Below are positions 1 through 7,075 of a stretch of 8,716 nucleotides of DNA, one piece after another. The stretch is from Bacillota bacterium. GTDB taxonomy: Bacteria > Bacillota > DTU030. Under the pieces are notes generated by a model. It was given only the letters and a program-made list of their open reading frames with translations, searched no databases and had not been told where the DNA came from. The position numbers and the translations under genes were made by a program. Where the stretch lies: positions 1-8,716 of the forward strand of contig DUVO01000335.1 in assembly GCA_012841005.1 (NCBI GenBank), in the 5' to 3' direction. How positions within the stretch are numbered: the first letter of the stretch is position 1; each line of letters opens with the position of its first letter.

Positions 1-724
1 GGGGTACCAGGGTCCGGGGGTCAACCACCTCAACGCTAATACCCTCTTTCGCTAATTCTTCCGCAGCAGCCAGTGCTTTATACACCATCATTGAAGTTGC
101 AACGACGGTAACATCTTCTCCCTGTCTTTTGATATCCCCTTTGCCCAGGGGAATGACAAAATCTTCATCTTCTGGCACAGGTCCCTTGATGCCGTACAGA
201 ACCTTATGCTCTACAAAAATTACAGGGTTATCGTCACGGATAGAAGCCTTGAGAAGACCCTTATGGTCAGCAGGAGTAGAAGGCATGACCACCTTAAGCC
301 CCGGCACATGGGTTAGCCAGGCCTCCAGGGATTGGGAGTGTTGTGCCGCAGCAGAAATCCCTGCGCCAACAGGCAGCCGCAGAGTCATAGGCATTTTGGC
401 CTTCCCGCCAAACATATAGCGCATTTTTGCTGCCTGGTTCACCAGCTGGTCCATACATACTGTGACGAAATCCATAAACATTATTTCAGGAACAGGCCTC
501 ATGCCGGTAGCTGCAGCACCCACGGCCGAGCCAACAATAGCTGTTTCGGAAATCGGCGTATCCCGGACCCGGTCCTCGCCAAATTCCTCGAAAAGGCCTT
601 GGGTAACACCGAAACAACCGCCAAACTGCCCCACGTCTTCACCACAGATATAGACAGTCTCATCCCGCAGCATCTCTTCCCGCAATGCCGCCCGGATGGC
701 TTCCGATACAGTAAGCTCTTTCAC
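1..724 (-). CDS. acoB: 2-oxoacid/acetoin dehydrogenase E1 component, beta subunit (C-terminus cut by the window edge)
   Basis: The frame opens with GTG at 724 and runs off the left edge after 241 residues (the family is usually about 325). An AGGAGG at 740-735 lies 10 bases before the GTG and directly after the stop codon of the alpha-subunit gene, so the pair is translationally close. Visible landmarks are GEDVG at 28-32, the ISETAIVG block at 58-65 whose Glu60 is the conserved residue that activates thiamine diphosphate, [12 protein letters not shown] at 125-136, and the [13 protein letters not shown] stretch at 139-151. The AAAQHSQS form, rather than the GPQHSQS of many pyruvate dehydrogenases, resembles acetoin dehydrogenase AcoB. 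The beta subunit joins the alpha subunit in a heterotetramer that decarboxylates or cleaves the substrate and passes the acyl group to the lipoyl E2. The E2 gene would be expected beyond the left edge. E1-beta identity is sure; acetoin versus pyruvate or another 2-oxoacid is inference. Confidence 0.93.
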   Translation of the reverse strand, partial: MKELTVSEAIRAALREEMLRDETVYICGEDVGQFGGCFGVTQGLFEEFGEDRVRDTPISETAIVGSAVGAAATGMRPVPEIMFMDFVTVCMDQLVNQAAKMRYMFGGKAKMPMTLRLPVGAGISAAAQHSQSLEAWLTHVPGLKVVMPSTPADHKGLLKASIRDDNPVIFVEHKVLYGIKGPVPEDEDFVIPLGKGDIKRQGEDVTVVATSMMVYKALAAAEELAKEGISVEVVDPRTLVP

Positions 725-741
725 GGCCTCCACTCCTCCTT

Positions 742-1698
742 TCAAACATAAAGGTCTTCCAGGGCCGCTTCCGGTGCCGGTTCAGGACTCTTTTCGGCAA
801 ACTCGATTGCCGCTTCAACCTCAGCAGCAACTTCTTTCCTAATTGCCTCTGCTTCTTCTGCCGTCATGACACCCATATCCGCCAGGAGGGCCTCGAATCT
901 CGGAATGGGATCCTTTGCTTGCCACTCTTTAATCTCTTCCTGAGTCCGATACACCTGGGGGTCTCCTTCAAAATGTCCCCGCCAGCGGTAAGTCTTACAC
1001 TCAATCAGGGTTGGACCTTCACCGGCCCGGGCTCTTTTCACGGCTTCACCCACCGCTTCGTAGACAGCCATAACGTCATTGCCATCTACCACTACTCCCG
1101 GTATACCGTAGGCCGCAGCCCGGTCGGCAACGTCGGTAATATTCTGGTGTTTGCTTTGGTGCAAGGATATACCATACTGGTTGTTTTCACAGATGAATAT
1201 TACCGGGAGTTTCCAAGCCGAGGCCATGTTGATTCCCTCGTGGAAGGTTGTCTGGTTGGAAGCACCGTCACCAAAGAAACAAACCGTAACCTGGTCAGTG
1301 CCCCGCATCTTGGCCGATAACCCAGCCCCCGGGGCAATTCCTAAACCACCCCCGACAATACCGTTGGCACCCAGGATCCCGATCTCCACATCGGCGATGT
1401 GCATGGAGCCACCCTTGCCCTTACAGTAACCCGTCTCCTTGGCAAAGAGTTCCGCCATCATGAGGTCCATCTTACCGCCCTTAGCGATGCAGTGGCCGTG
1501 TCCCCGGTGGGTACTGGTTATAAAGTCTGAATCTTTCAAATTGGCACAGGCCCCTACCGCGACTGCCTCCTCACCGATGTAGAGGTGCACAAACCCGGGA
1601 ATTTTTCCCGCAGCAAATAATTCCGTCACCTTTGATTCGAAGGTGCGGATTTCCACCATTTTCCGGTACATCCATACCAACTTATCTTTGTCGTGCAT
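742..1698 (-). CDS. acoA: 2-oxoacid/acetoin dehydrogenase E1 component, alpha subunit
   Basis: This is a full-length 318-residue E1-alpha that binds thiamine diphosphate and makes the active site together with the beta subunit encoded 17 bases downstream. The start is ATG at 1698, with AGGAGG at 1710-1705 spaced 6 bases away. Seen in the protein: [13 protein letters not shown] at 63-75, GKGGSMH at 94-100, the cofactor motif beginning GDG at 143-145 and closing with the ENN at 171-173, and [12 protein letters not shown] at 240-251. The HRGHGH and [12 protein letters not shown] forms are typical of the AcoA-like branch rather than of classical PdhA, but members of this branch are used for several substrates, so the symbol is a best guess. 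One oddity is NQTTFHEG at 148-155, where relatives usually have Gly at the first Thr. The gene sits 39 bases after the Lin0512-family gene and is probably in its transcript. Confidence 0.93.
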   Translation of the reverse strand: MHDKDKLVWMYRKMVEIRTFESKVTELFAAGKIPGFVHLYIGEEAVAVGACANLKDSDFITSTHRGHGHCIAKGGKMDLMMAELFAKETGYCKGKGGSMHIADVEIGILGANGIVGGGLGIAPGAGLSAKMRGTDQVTVCFFGDGASNQTTFHEGINMASAWKLPVIFICENNQYGISLHQSKHQNITDVADRAAAYGIPGVVVDGNDVMAVYEAVGEAVKRARAGEGPTLIECKTYRWRGHFEGDPQVYRTQEEIKEWQAKDPIPRFEALLADMGVMTAEEAEAIRKEVAAEVEAAIEFAEKSPEPAPEAALEDLYV

Positions 1699-1737
1699 AA
1701 TAAGCCTCCTCTCCCATGTTTTCGGTAAGTACGAGAC

Positions 1738-2097
1738 TTATTCTGCAATCTTTACCACGACGGCGGCATTGGCAATTAATATAGCACTTGTCCTGTCACC
1801 CAATTCCGGAATAACCATCCCTGGAAAAGACATCCCCCCTTCCACTACCCTAATACTCTTCTGCCCAAAGGGAATTACGGAGAGTACCTGTTCCCCGTCT
1901 ACCTCCTGTGGGTTTGGTACCGCTACTTCTACTTCTACAATCATGTCGTTGAGATTCTCCAGGGCAAAGATCTCCCGCAGACCGCAGATATAAGTGCGGG
2001 AAATAGCATCTTTTACTGCCCTTTGGGCCGCCTTGGTTGGGTCCTGACCATGCTGATCAATGCCATAGCCTAACTCAATTACCAATCTCTTTGCCAA
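1738..2097 (-). CDS. Lin0512-family conserved protein of unknown function
   Basis: A 119-residue soluble protein with no signal peptide or membrane segment. It carries GYGIDQHG at 10-17, which matches the GxGxDxHG signature described for the Lin0512 family (TIGR02058/PF09585), followed by QDPTKAAQRAVKDAIS. The function of the family is not known. A longer reading from 2145 is possible, but its first codons lie inside the promoter. The better start is TTG at 2097, preceded by GGGAGGGAG at 2110-2102 at correct spacing, which gives the family-like beginning MAKRLVIELG. The gene is the first of an apparent operon with the E1 alpha and beta genes (39 and 17 bases of spacing) and has its own promoter just upstream. 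A role connected with that dehydrogenase or its substrate is an inference from position only. Confidence 0.85.
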   Translation of the reverse strand: MAKRLVIELGYGIDQHGQDPTKAAQRAVKDAISRTYICGLREIFALENLNDMIVEVEVAVPNPQEVDGEQVLSVIPFGQKSIRVVEGGMSFPGMVIPELGDRTSAILIANAAVVVKIAE

Positions 2098-2115
2098 TAA
2101 ACTCCCTCCCGTTAA

Positions 2116-2145
2116 ATTATATGGGAAAGAATCAATTAATGACAA
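2116..2145 (-). promoter_or_regulatory. Sigma-A-type promoter for the Lin0512-E1 operon
   Basis: On the minus strand TTGTCA (2145-2140, 5 of 6 to consensus) is followed after 18 bases by a perfect TATAAT (2121-2116). The expected start of transcription is near 2109, which leaves only about 12 bases before the TTG start codon, so the ribosome binding site would lie at the very 5' end of the message. This is seen in sequence only; the spacing and very short leader make it a good but unproven promoter. Confidence 0.6.
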
Positions 2146-2148
2146 CTA

Positions 2149-2171
2149 TTACCTGTGCTGGGAGCAGGTAA
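2149..2171. promoter_or_regulatory. 7-bp inverted repeat next to the promoter (candidate operator)
   Basis: TTACCTG at 2149-2155 and CAGGTAA at 2165-2171 form a perfect dyad with a 9-base spacer. It ends 3 bases upstream of the -35 box of the Lin0512-E1 promoter. A further ACCTG occurs at 2174-2178. There is no T-run after it in the direction of transcription, so a regulator site is more likely than a terminator. The binding protein is unknown. Confidence 0.4.
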
Positions 2172-2282
2172 CAACCTGTATTAGGAAAATAACAACATTC
2201 TTTCCAGTATATGTTCGCTCTGTGGAAGTCTTTTCCCTGCCATTATGCAAAAAAGATTTGGAAAATTTTTTTGCAGATAGTC

Positions 2283-2316
2283 AAAAAAGTCCCCCACAAG
2301 AAAGGCTTTGTCCTTT
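2283..2316 (-). terminator. Weak possible terminator after fxsA
   Basis: Downstream of the fxsA stop the minus strand can form an AAAGG / CCTTT stem (2316-2312 with 2305-2301, 6-base loop), and a run of six T lies at 2288-2283. The T-run is about 12 bases past the stem instead of directly after it, so this is not a textbook terminator. The remainder of the 236-base gap 2098-2333 holds only the promoter and dyad listed separately. Confidence 0.25.
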
Positions 2317-2333
2317 TTCTACCGGGAAAAGGT

Positions 2334-2729
2334 TCAAAAGCGACGCCCAAAAAATATTTGCCCCTGGTCCAAGCACTGACGCAGTTTTTTCTCCAACCAC
2401 CCTTTTACCCTCATCCGGCTAGCGGGAAGCAGCAGCAGGAACCCCAGGGTATCGGTTATAAGCCCGGGTGTTAACAGCAGGATACCACCCAGCAGAATAA
2501 ATAAACCTTCATACAAATCGTCCGTTGGTAGTTCACCCTTGATTAGGCGGGACTGGAGACGAGACAATAGTGATAAACCCTGGGATTGTGCCAGGAATAC
2601 ACCCACAATGCCGGTAATAAACACAAGGGCTACCGTCGGCCATACCCCCAGATAGCGGCCAACCTGAAGCAGTAAAAATAATTCCAGCAGAGGGGTCAGT
2701 AATAGAATCAGCCCAAACTGTATCAGCAT
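2334..2729 (-). CDS. fxsA: FxsA-family cytoplasmic membrane protein
   Basis: A 131-residue membrane protein. Hydrophobic segments lie at about 3-22, 30-48 and 75-103, with a basic C-terminal tail ending FFGRRF. FxsA hallmarks are the PLLEL at 13-17, the TxxxGxxLAQxQG-like turn around 39-51, and the LLTPGLITDTLGFLLLLP stretch at 85-102. In E. coli FxsA overexpression relieves F-exclusion of phage T7, but its normal role is unclear. ATG at 2729 is chosen over the longer frame from 2798 because the extra residues are not family-like and would be encoded across the terminator after proB. GGGGAG lies about 8 bases before this ATG. The binding site overlaps a small palindrome, CCCCTTAGGGG at 2740-2750. 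Single gene: a terminator lies upstream, and the next gene downstream has its own promoter. Confidence 0.88.
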   Translation of the reverse strand: MLIQFGLILLLTPLLELFLLLQVGRYLGVWPTVALVFITGIVGVFLAQSQGLSLLSRLQSRLIKGELPTDDLYEGLFILLGGILLLTPGLITDTLGFLLLLPASRMRVKGWLEKKLRQCLDQGQIFFGRRF

Positions 2730-2770
2730 CTTTTTCTCTCCCCTTAGGGGTATATTCTGACCTGCAGTCA

Positions 2771-2796
2771 AGAAAGGCGGGGTCATACCCCGCCCC
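2771..2796 (-). terminator. Intrinsic terminator of proB
   Basis: On the minus strand GGCGGGGT (2794-2787) and ACCCCGCC (2783-2776) form a perfect 8-bp GC-rich stem with an ATG loop (2786-2784). TTTCTT follows at once (2775-2770). Two G-U pairs could extend the stem. It lies about 66 bases after the proB stop and before the fxsA start, so it most likely ends the proB message. Confidence 0.8.
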
Positions 2797-2861
2797 ATCC
2801 CTCTATTTTTAATCTGCCCGGAACCTAATGCAATATACTTGTTTGCCTATCGAGCCCCCTC

Positions 2862-3665
2862 CTATCCTTGCGGAGGTAAAAACAGGGTGCCCACTTCTTC
2901 CCCGGCAATAATTTTCCGGATCACTGTCGGATTCTCGCCATTGGCAATTATCATTGGTACCCCGGCTCCAGTGGCGACCTTGGCTGCTGTAATCTTGGTG
3001 CTCATTCCCCCAATGCCCAGGTCCCCGCCGGTTTCCGAAGCTAATTCTTCGATCTCAGGCGTTATCTCCGGTACCAGGGAAATAAGTTTGGCTTCCTTGT
3101 CGGAACGGGGGTCAGCTGTGTACAGGCCGTCTATATCCGAAAGTATTATTAAAAGGTCGGCTTTTACCAGGGCGGCCACGTGGGCAGATAAGGTATCGTT
3201 ATCCCCGAATTCTATTTCCTCAACGGCAACGGTATCATTTTCATTCACGATGGGAATGACCTTGAATTCAAATAATGTATTGAAAGTGTTTACCGCATTG
3301 TAATAGCGCTTGCCGTTGTCAATATCCGCCTTTGTCAGCAGTATTTGAGCCACAGCGCATCCGTACTCGGCGAAAAGCTTCTCATAAACCTGCATCAAAA
3401 TCCCCTGACCAATAGCGGCCATGGCTTGCTTTTCCCTGGTAGTCCGTGGCCGGCCGCTCAAACCAACCCGGCTGGTACCGACCACTATGGCCCCGGAGGT
3501 AACCAGTACAACATCTTTTCCCTGGTTGCATAAATCCGCCAACTGCCGGACTAAAATTTCAATACGGCTTAAGTTCAATTTTCCCGTCGCATGGGTTAAG
3601 GTGGATGTACCCACCTTAGCTACAATACGCCGAGCATCCTGCAGCATCTCCCTTGTGCCTTTCAT
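2862..3665 (-). CDS. proB: Glutamate 5-kinase, short form without PUA domain
   Basis: Phosphorylates L-glutamate with ATP, the first and feedback-controlled step of proline synthesis in the cytoplasm. The 267 residues make up the amino-acid-kinase fold: VAKVGTSTLT near the N-terminus (16-25), VTSGAIVVG at 55-63, NENDTVA in the middle, FGDNDTLSAHVAAL, SDIDGLYTADPR, and GGMSTKITAAKVATGAGVP near the end. The common long form has about 365 residues with a C-terminal RNA-binding-like PUA domain; here the protein stops cleanly after the kinase domain, as in several other bacteria. The start is ATG at 3665 with GGAGG 8 bases upstream. The usual partner proA is not beside it: the gene is followed by a strong terminator and then fxsA. 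No clear promoter or proline T-box leader was seen upstream; the 330-base gap there contains the inverted-repeat element. Confidence 0.95.
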   Translation of the reverse strand: MKGTREMLQDARRIVAKVGTSTLTHATGKLNLSRIEILVRQLADLCNQGKDVVLVTSGAIVVGTSRVGLSGRPRTTREKQAMAAIGQGILMQVYEKLFAEYGCAVAQILLTKADIDNGKRYYNAVNTFNTLFEFKVIPIVNENDTVAVEEIEFGDNDTLSAHVAALVKADLLIILSDIDGLYTADPRSDKEAKLISLVPEITPEIEELASETGGDLGIGGMSTKITAAKVATGAGVPMIIANGENPTVIRKIIAGEEVGTLFLPPQG

Positions 3666-3696
3666 TAAACCCCCCTCCTTTTTCTGTTATATATTC

Positions 3697-3750
3697 ATAG
3701 TAGACGCCCATTCCGGTTCCCAGCCCCAGTAGAAGGATGAAAATTATTAA
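3697..3750 (-). other. Hydrophobic stop-free segment, possible remnant of a small membrane protein
   Basis: In one minus-strand frame the leader of proB reads LIIFILLLGLGTGMGVYY followed by EYITEK, which looks like a single membrane-spanning helix with a short tail. The frame is open from 3810 to a stop at 3616-3618, overlapping the start of proB. No ATG, GTG or TTG lies upstream of the helix in this frame, and the residues before it are encoded by the end of the inverted-repeat element. It may therefore be a broken gene end or chance. No family was recognised. Confidence 0.25.
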
Positions 3751-3755
3751 CCAAC

Positions 3756-3920
3756 ACTTCTGGCTTCGCTTTCGGTTCTCCTCGCGGAGGGCAATGGCAA
3801 TTGTCGTTTGTCAGTAGTTGGTCGTCAGCTGTTGGATACTGCATGTTGCCGCAAGTACTCTCCACAGCAGGAGACATACAAATCCAATGCCGCTCGTCGC
3901 AAAGTCGCTCCGCCAGAAGT
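3756..3920. mobile_element. 165-bp inverted-repeat element (MITE-like), non-coding
   Basis: The element is bounded by perfect 9-bp terminal inverted repeats, ACTTCTGGC at 3756-3764 and GCCAGAAGT at 3912-3920, and the similarity continues inward imperfectly. Two internal hairpins are visible: CTCC/GGAG at 3778-3789, which on the minus strand closes a GCGA loop, and TCTCC/GGAGA at 3859-3874 with a 6-base loop. The 8-mer AATTATTA occurs at 3742-3749 and 3927-3934, exactly 6 bases outside each end, which could be the trace of a target duplication, although the right copy lies in ATT repeats. The element encodes no transposase. Its mixed composition differs from the AT-rich flanks. A dispersed repeat mobilised in trans, or a structured regulatory repeat, are both possible. 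Copy number in the genome cannot be judged from one copy. Confidence 0.5.
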
Positions 3921-3995
3921 AATGTCAATTATTATTATTGTATATAGAAAAATCTCTTTGGAATATTGAAAACTTGATTTATAAAGGCTGATGCA

Positions 3996-5747
3996 TTAGC
4001 GCACCTGTACCCTGCCCCGGTAGATCAGTCCCCTGGTGCCATCCACCGTAATTACTTCTTCTGCCGCTAAAAGTTCCATTGCTCCCTTTGCCCCAACCAC
4101 CACCGGAATGCCCAGGCTTAATCCCACTACAGCCGCATGGGAAGTGAGTCCAGGTTCTTCCGTTACGATAGCGGCAGCCTCTTCTAAAAGAGGCATAAAT
4201 TCCTTATCAGTCCCTACCGCGACCACAATATCCCCTGGCCGGAAATGCTGCCGGGCATCCCGGGGCCTTCTCACAATACATACCCTCCCCGTCGCCGCTT
4301 TGTGCCCGATTCCCATCCCCCGTATTAAAACATTGCCGACGGTTTGCACCTTGATGAGGTTGGATGTGCCCGGAATACCGACGGGGTGGCCAGCAGTGAT
4401 GACAACCAGATCACCTTCTCTGATGTACCCCTTCTCAACCCCGGCCGTAACGGCCCGCTCAAACATTTCATCGGCATTGAAGGCAGGTTCTTTTCGTATG
4501 GGGTAAACACCCCAAACCAGGGTTAATTGCCTTATTATTTCTTCTTTGGGGGTCACGGCAATGATGGGTGCCTTGGGCCTGTGCCTGGCCACCATCCGGG
4601 GAGTATACCCCGATTGGGTTGCCGTCAAGATAGCAGCCGCCTGCAGGTCATGGGCTGTGATACAGGTGGCATAACCAACGGCGTCGGTGATAGTCTGGGC
4701 ACCGGCTTTCCTTTTTCTATGCAGTATACCTTCATAGTCTATAGCCTCTTCCGCCCTTTGGACAATCCGGGCCATGGTTGCCACCGCCTCGACGGGATAT
4801 GCTCCCGTAGCCGTTTCGGCCGAGAGCATCACCGCATCACTGCCGTCTAAAATTGCATTGGCAACATCACTGGCTTCGGCTCTGGTGGGCCGCGGGTTCT
4901 CCACCATCGACTCCAGCATCTGAGTGGCAGTGATCACTGGTTTACCCACCCGATTACATTTTTTTATGATCATTTTTTGGAGGAGGGGTACATCCTCAGC
5001 AGGCATCTCCACCCCCAGGTCTCCCCGGGCAACCATCAGGCCATCGGCCATCCTGAGAATTGCATCTATATTTTCTACTCCTTCCGGGCTTTCGATCTTG
5101 GCTATAACGGGCATTTCCGCCCCTATTTCCTCCAGAAAATGTTTAATGGCCAGGACATCATCGGCCCGCCGAATAAAGGAAGCGGCAACATAATCAATCC
5201 CCTGCTCCACGCCAAACCTGATATCCTCACGATCCTTCTCCGACAGGGGCGGGAGTTTCACCTGGGAATGGGGCAGGTTGATCTTCTTCCGGTCGCTGAG
5301 GACCCCGCCGTTGACAACACAACATTTGACATCCCTTTCCTGCACTGCCAGCACCTTAAGTTTAAGCAAACCGTCATTTAAGAGAACGGTATCACCCTCC
5401 TTGATGTCAGAGGGAAAACCGGCATACTGAACAGTCACCCTAGTGGCATCCCCTTCTACCTCTTCAGTAGTAAGGGTAAAGATTTCCCCTTCCTTTAATA
5501 CTATGCTGCCGGTTTTGAAAGTCCCGATGCGAATTTCCGGGCCCCTGGTATCCAGGAGTATCCCCAGGGGGTAATCCAGCTGGGCGGCTACTGAGCGCAG
5601 TGTTCTGATCCGCCGCCGCTGTTCTTCATGACTGCCGTGGGAAAAATTTAAACGTGCGACATTCATCCCTGCCAGCAGCATTTTTCTGGTAATTTCCGGG
5701 CTTTCACTGGCCGGCCCTATGGTACACAGGATCTTAGTGCGCCGCAC
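3996..5747 (-). CDS. pyk: Pyruvate kinase with extra C-terminal PEP-utilising domain
   Basis: Transfers phosphate from phosphoenolpyruvate to ADP, giving pyruvate and ATP, the last step of glycolysis. Of the 583 residues, 1 to about 470 are the catalytic core: ARLNFSHG at 31-38, DTRGPEIR at 66-73, AKIESPEG at 216-223 with the catalytic Lys217, MVARGDLGVEMP at 238-249 and the TATQMLESM block at 273-281. Glu71 in GPEIR is the form seen in K+-dependent enzymes. From about 475 to the end lies the extra domain known from Geobacillus pyruvate kinase, related to the phosphohistidine domain of PEP synthase and enzyme I; the LTSHAAVVG motif keeps His537. The start is GTG at 5747 with GGGGGAGG 5 bases before it. 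The gene lies 20 bases after pfkA and is surely co-transcribed with it. The core family identification is beyond doubt. Confidence 0.98.
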   Translation of the reverse strand: MRRTKILCTIGPASESPEITRKMLLAGMNVARLNFSHGSHEEQRRRIRTLRSVAAQLDYPLGILLDTRGPEIRIGTFKTGSIVLKEGEIFTLTTEEVEGDATRVTVQYAGFPSDIKEGDTVLLNDGLLKLKVLAVQERDVKCCVVNGGVLSDRKKINLPHSQVKLPPLSEKDREDIRFGVEQGIDYVAASFIRRADDVLAIKHFLEEIGAEMPVIAKIESPEGVENIDAILRMADGLMVARGDLGVEMPAEDVPLLQKMIIKKCNRVGKPVITATQMLESMVENPRPTRAEASDVANAILDGSDAVMLSAETATGAYPVEAVATMARIVQRAEEAIDYEGILHRKRKAGAQTITDAVGYATCITAHDLQAAAILTATQSGYTPRMVARHRPKAPIIAVTPKEEIIRQLTLVWGVYPIRKEPAFNADEMFERAVTAGVEKGYIREGDLVVITAGHPVGIPGTSNLIKVQTVGNVLIRGMGIGHKAATGRVCIVRRPRDARQHFRPGDIVVAVGTDKEFMPLLEEAAAIVTEEPGLTSHAAVVGLSLGIPVVVGAKGAMELLAAEEVITVDGTRGLIYRGRVQVR

Positions 5748-5767
5748 TGTGGCCTCCCCCCTTTAGC

Positions 5768-6748
<981 letters not shown>

Positions 6749-6946
6749 TCATCTGATGGCCATTTGGAGAATTTCCTGGGCTTCTTCCGCCTCCGATTCC
6801 GGTACCAATATTTCCACATTACCCGAATCTCCCAGATGGGGGATCCCGACTGTCCGGAGCATGACCAAAAGTCCCTCGTTGCTCAATATACCCTTCAACG
6901 TCTCAGCCTCAATTCGATTGCGAGCAATATAAACCACCGTCCACAT
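6749..6946 (-). CDS. DUF2007 small protein (putative signal-transducing protein)
   Basis: A 65-residue acidic protein of the DUF2007 type (PF09413). The N-terminal MWTVVYIARNRIEAETLKGI and the C-terminal VEILVPESEAEEAQEIL are characteristic, with an IPHLGDSGN loop between, which suggests a small beta-alpha-beta fold of ACT/ferredoxin style. There is no membrane segment. Pfam labels the family a putative prokaryotic signal-transducing protein; no biochemical role is established. ATG at 6946 is the likely start: a good AAGGAGG lies 11 bases upstream, and a second AGGAG almost touches the ATG. The gene is 21 bases before pfkA and separated by 129 bases from dnaE, so it belongs with the glycolytic operon. 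A regulatory link to phosphofructokinase is only inferred from this position. Confidence 0.85.
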   Translation of the reverse strand: MWTVVYIARNRIEAETLKGILSNEGLLVMLRTVGIPHLGDSGNVEILVPESEAEEAQEILQMAIR

Positions 6947-6997
6947 GCTCCTGAAAGCCTCCTTTTTCTCTGTCGTTACTTGGTAGTGGTAACCGGT

Positions 6998-7030
6998 AAG
7001 GAAAAGGATACTTTATTATTACTTTTCCTT
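6998..7030. repeat. 9-bp inverted repeat between dnaE and the DUF2007 gene
   Basis: AAGGAAAAG at 6998-7006 and CTTTTCCTT at 7022-7030 are perfect inverted repeats with a 15-base AT-rich spacer. In the 129-base gap between dnaE and DUF2007-pfkA-pyk this could be a regulator site or a weak hairpin. It has no following T-run on the minus strand, so it is not a standard terminator. Confidence 0.35.
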
Positions 7031-7075
7031 TCCTTCGCCCTGGTAGCATTAGAATCCTCTTACCCGGGAGAAATT

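Larger units (their letters stand above)
3666..3995. other. 330-base intergenic region between pyk and proB
   Basis: Three parts can be told apart. From 3921 to 3995 is AT-rich sequence after the pyk stop, with ATT repeats and no convincing GC-rich terminator. From 3756 to 3920 is the inverted-repeat element listed separately. From 3666 to 3755 is the proB leader with its ribosome binding site at 3673-3681, but no good -35/-10 pair. A stop-free hydrophobic reading on the minus strand crosses the leader (see the entry at 3697-3750). Confidence 0.6.

Noticed and set aside
2098..2145. N-terminal extension of the Lin0512 protein from 2145
   Set aside because: It overlaps the TATAAT box and the ribosome binding site; the TTG at 2097 fits the family better.
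2181..2243. 20-codon minus-strand ORF with ATG at 2243 between fxsA and the Lin0512 gene
   Set aside because: No ribosome binding site before the ATG, and its end runs close to the dyad and promoter; most likely chance.
2211..2474. Plus-strand frames covering the end of fxsA and the following gap
   Set aside because: They lie antisense to fxsA, have no ribosome binding site and show no recognisable domain.
2730..2798. N-terminal extension of fxsA from 2798
   Set aside because: The extra codons include the proB terminator, and the hydrophobic family start begins at 2729 with a good ribosome binding site.
3695..3928. 77-codon minus-strand frame with a TTG start across the inverted-repeat element
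   Set aside because: No ribosome binding site, no family resemblance and a low-complexity composition; it is explained by the non-coding element and the proB leader.
3923..3928. TTGACA on the minus strand as a -35 box for proB
   Set aside because: No acceptable -10 box at 16-18 bases, and it would lie over 250 bases from the proB start.
3921..3995. Terminator directly after pyk
   Set aside because: No GC-rich stem followed by a T-run was found; only AT-rich sequence.
4036..4506. Long plus-strand frame opposite pyk, and similar ones opposite dnaE, pfkA and E1-alpha
   Set aside because: They are antisense shadows of well-recognised conserved genes.
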